6,252 nt of DNA, from assembly GCA_022615525.1 (NCBI GenBank), contig JAKEGN010000294.1:1-6252 (forward strand), in the 5' to 3' direction. Of this stretch, positions 5,031 through 6,252 are shown one piece after another. Within the stretch, counting starts at the first letter, position 1. Every line of letters starts with the position of its first letter. A program made the position numbers and the translations under genes. A model generated the notes under the pieces. It searched no databases. It saw only the letters and a program-made list of their open reading frames with translations, and had not been told where the DNA came from. This stretch comes from Woeseiaceae bacterium. Lineage in GTDB: Bacteria; Pseudomonadota; Gammaproteobacteria; Steroidobacterales; Woeseiaceae.

Positions 5031-6252
5031 GTGCCTGAAACCAGATTCACGTTTTGCCCAGTCGTCGCTCGTTGTCGTCGTGCATTGGTCGCCGCCATCC
5101 TGCTCGCATTGATCGGCTGCGCCCAGGCGGCACCGTGGAGTATCGACGGCGCCGAGCGCGTGGTTGCCATCGGCGACGTGCACGGAGCTTACGATGGCAT
5201 GTTGCGGACATTGCAGAGCGCAGGCGTAATCGACGATGAACAGTCATGGGTTGCAGGAAACACGCACCTGGTCATAACCGGCGACGTGGTCGATCGCGGC
5301 GCTGATTCCCGCAAGGTCATGGACCTGATAATGAAACTCGAACAGCAGGCACCGCAGAGTGGCGGAGCGGTACACCTGCTGCTCGGAAATCACGAAGTCA
5401 TGAATCTCGTAGGCGACCTGCGCTATGTCGCGCGTGGCGAATACGCGGCATTTGCCGACGAGGAAGATGCCGGCGAACGCGCGCGCTGGTTGGAGCATTT
5501 TCGCGCAGCCAATGCCGGGGCCACCGATGACGAGACCCTGCGGGCCGACTTCGAGAACAAGGCGCCACCGGGTTTTTTCGCACACCGCCGCGCTTTCCGG
5601 CCGGATGGTCAATACGGACGTTGGTTGCTGGAGAAGCCATTGCTACTGGTCATCGACGGGACAGCGTTCGTGCACGGCGGCCTTTCTCCGTTGATCGCGG
5701 AGCTCGGTCTCGACGGGGTCAACACGCGCCTGCGCTCCGAGCTGCAATCGTACCTGCAGGCGCTCACCGTGCTGGACGATGCGGGAATCCTGAGCCCGAT
5801 CGAGAACTTCAACTACCACGCGGAGTTGCTCAAGCCCTTGCAATCGAACACGGAAATGACGGCTGAAGTACAGGCAGCGATCGCGACCGTCATCGCATTG
5901 AACGAGTCGGAGATACACGGCATCGAGGGCCCGTTGTGGTATCGCGGCAATGTCGCCTGCGGCCCGTTGACGGAAAATGACAAGCTGGACCGGGCGCTTG
6001 CCGCCATAGGCGCGCGCCGGGTGGTGATAGGTCACACGCCAACGGTGACACGGCGGGTGCTGCAACGCCTCGACGGACGGGTGATAGAGATCGACACGGG
6101 AATGCTGACGTCGGCTTACAAGGGCAGCGGCAATGCGCTGGTGATCGCCGGAGACTCTTTGGTTGTCGTGAACGAGTCCGGCGCGACATCGGACGGGCCC
6201 GTGCCGCATCCACAAAGTTTCGCAATCGGCTCACAAACCAGGACCGCGGACG
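5031..6252 (+). CDS. Exported PPP-type metallophosphatase, Shewanella-like (3' end missing)
   Basis: Open for 407 codons from GTG 5031 to the window edge without a stop, so the C-terminus is missing. The N-terminus has a basic region (RCRR, 14-17) and hydrophobic run (18-29) ending LIGC (27-30), a good lipobox. AQA|A just after could instead be a signal peptidase I site, so the protein is either a lipoprotein or soluble periplasmic. The calcineurin-like catalytic core is complete: GDVHG (48-52), GDVVDRG (84-90), GNHE (119-122), HGGLSP (215-220), GHTP (334-337) and DTG (355-357), which together supply the usual two-metal ligands of the PPP family. The sequence after GNHE (VMNLVGDLRYV) and the insert before HGG (PPGFFAHRRAFRPDGQYG, 179-196) fit Shewanella-like phosphatases, some of which are tyrosine phosphatases. 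Substrate is unknown; a role opposite the divergent CotH-like protein is conjecture. Confidence 0.85.
   Translation, partial: MPETRFTFCPVVARCRRALVAAILLALIGCAQAAPWSIDGAERVVAIGDVHGAYDGMLRTLQSAGVIDDEQSWVAGNTHLVITGDVVDRGADSRKVMDLIMKLEQQAPQSGGAVHLLLGNHEVMNLVGDLRYVARGEYAAFADEEDAGERARWLEHFRAANAGATDDETLRADFENKAPPGFFAHRRAFRPDGQYGRWLLEKPLLLVIDGTAFVHGGLSPLIAELGLDGVNTRLRSELQSYLQALTVLDDAGILSPIENFNYHAELLKPLQSNTEMTAEVQAAIATVIALNESEIHGIEGPLWYRGNVACGPLTENDKLDRALAAIGARRVVIGHTPTVTRRVLQRLDGRVIEIDTGMLTSAYKGSGNALVIAGDSLVVVNESGATSDGPVPHPQSFAIGSQTRTAD

Overview
The window looks like chromosomal DNA from a GC-rich Gammaproteobacterium, probably an environmental lineage. This rests on GC-rich coding, lipoprotein and Sec-type exported proteins, -10 boxes of the TATAAT/TAGAAT kind, and two palindromic intergenic repeats of types common in such genomes. 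The lineage is an inference and I cannot name a genus. I found no tRNA, rRNA, CRISPR array, phage gene or intact transposase.

Layout from left to right. (1) 1-95: a nested palindromic repeat with a perfect 24-bp inverted repeat, just downstream of the first gene and possibly its terminator. (2) 122-1099, minus strand: a PfkB-family kinase resembling adenosine kinase. (3) 1100-1208: a divergent promoter region with a 9-bp inverted repeat, one arm of which overlaps a TATAAT box. (4) 1209-1856, plus: a DUF4956-type inner-membrane protein. (5) 1861-1981: a 121-bp MITE-like palindromic element with perfect 15-bp terminal inverted repeats. (6) 2006-2863 and 2860-3855, plus: an SdiA-regulated/YjiK-like beta-propeller lipoprotein, coupled by an ATGA overlap to an alpha/beta-hydrolase-fold protein with Gly at the nucleophile position. 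(7) 3812-4912, minus: an exported protein with CotH-kinase-like motifs, overlapping the hydrolase gene tail-to-tail by 44 bp. (8) 4913-5030: a short divergent promoter region with a CTAGAAT motif on each strand. (9) 5031 to the window end, plus: an exported or lipid-anchored PPP-type metallophosphatase resembling the Shewanella-like phosphatases, with its 3' end missing.

The adenosine-kinase-like gene is cytoplasmic and probably unrelated to the rest. The other five products are mostly membrane or envelope proteins. The most interesting hypothesis is the divergent pair at 3812-6252, an exported kinase-like protein next to an exported protein-phosphatase-like enzyme, which could form an extracytoplasmic phosphorylation/dephosphorylation pair. 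The second is the lipoprotein plus Ser-less hydrolase operon. Neither is proven by the sequence, and I see no complete defence, secretion or biosynthetic system here.
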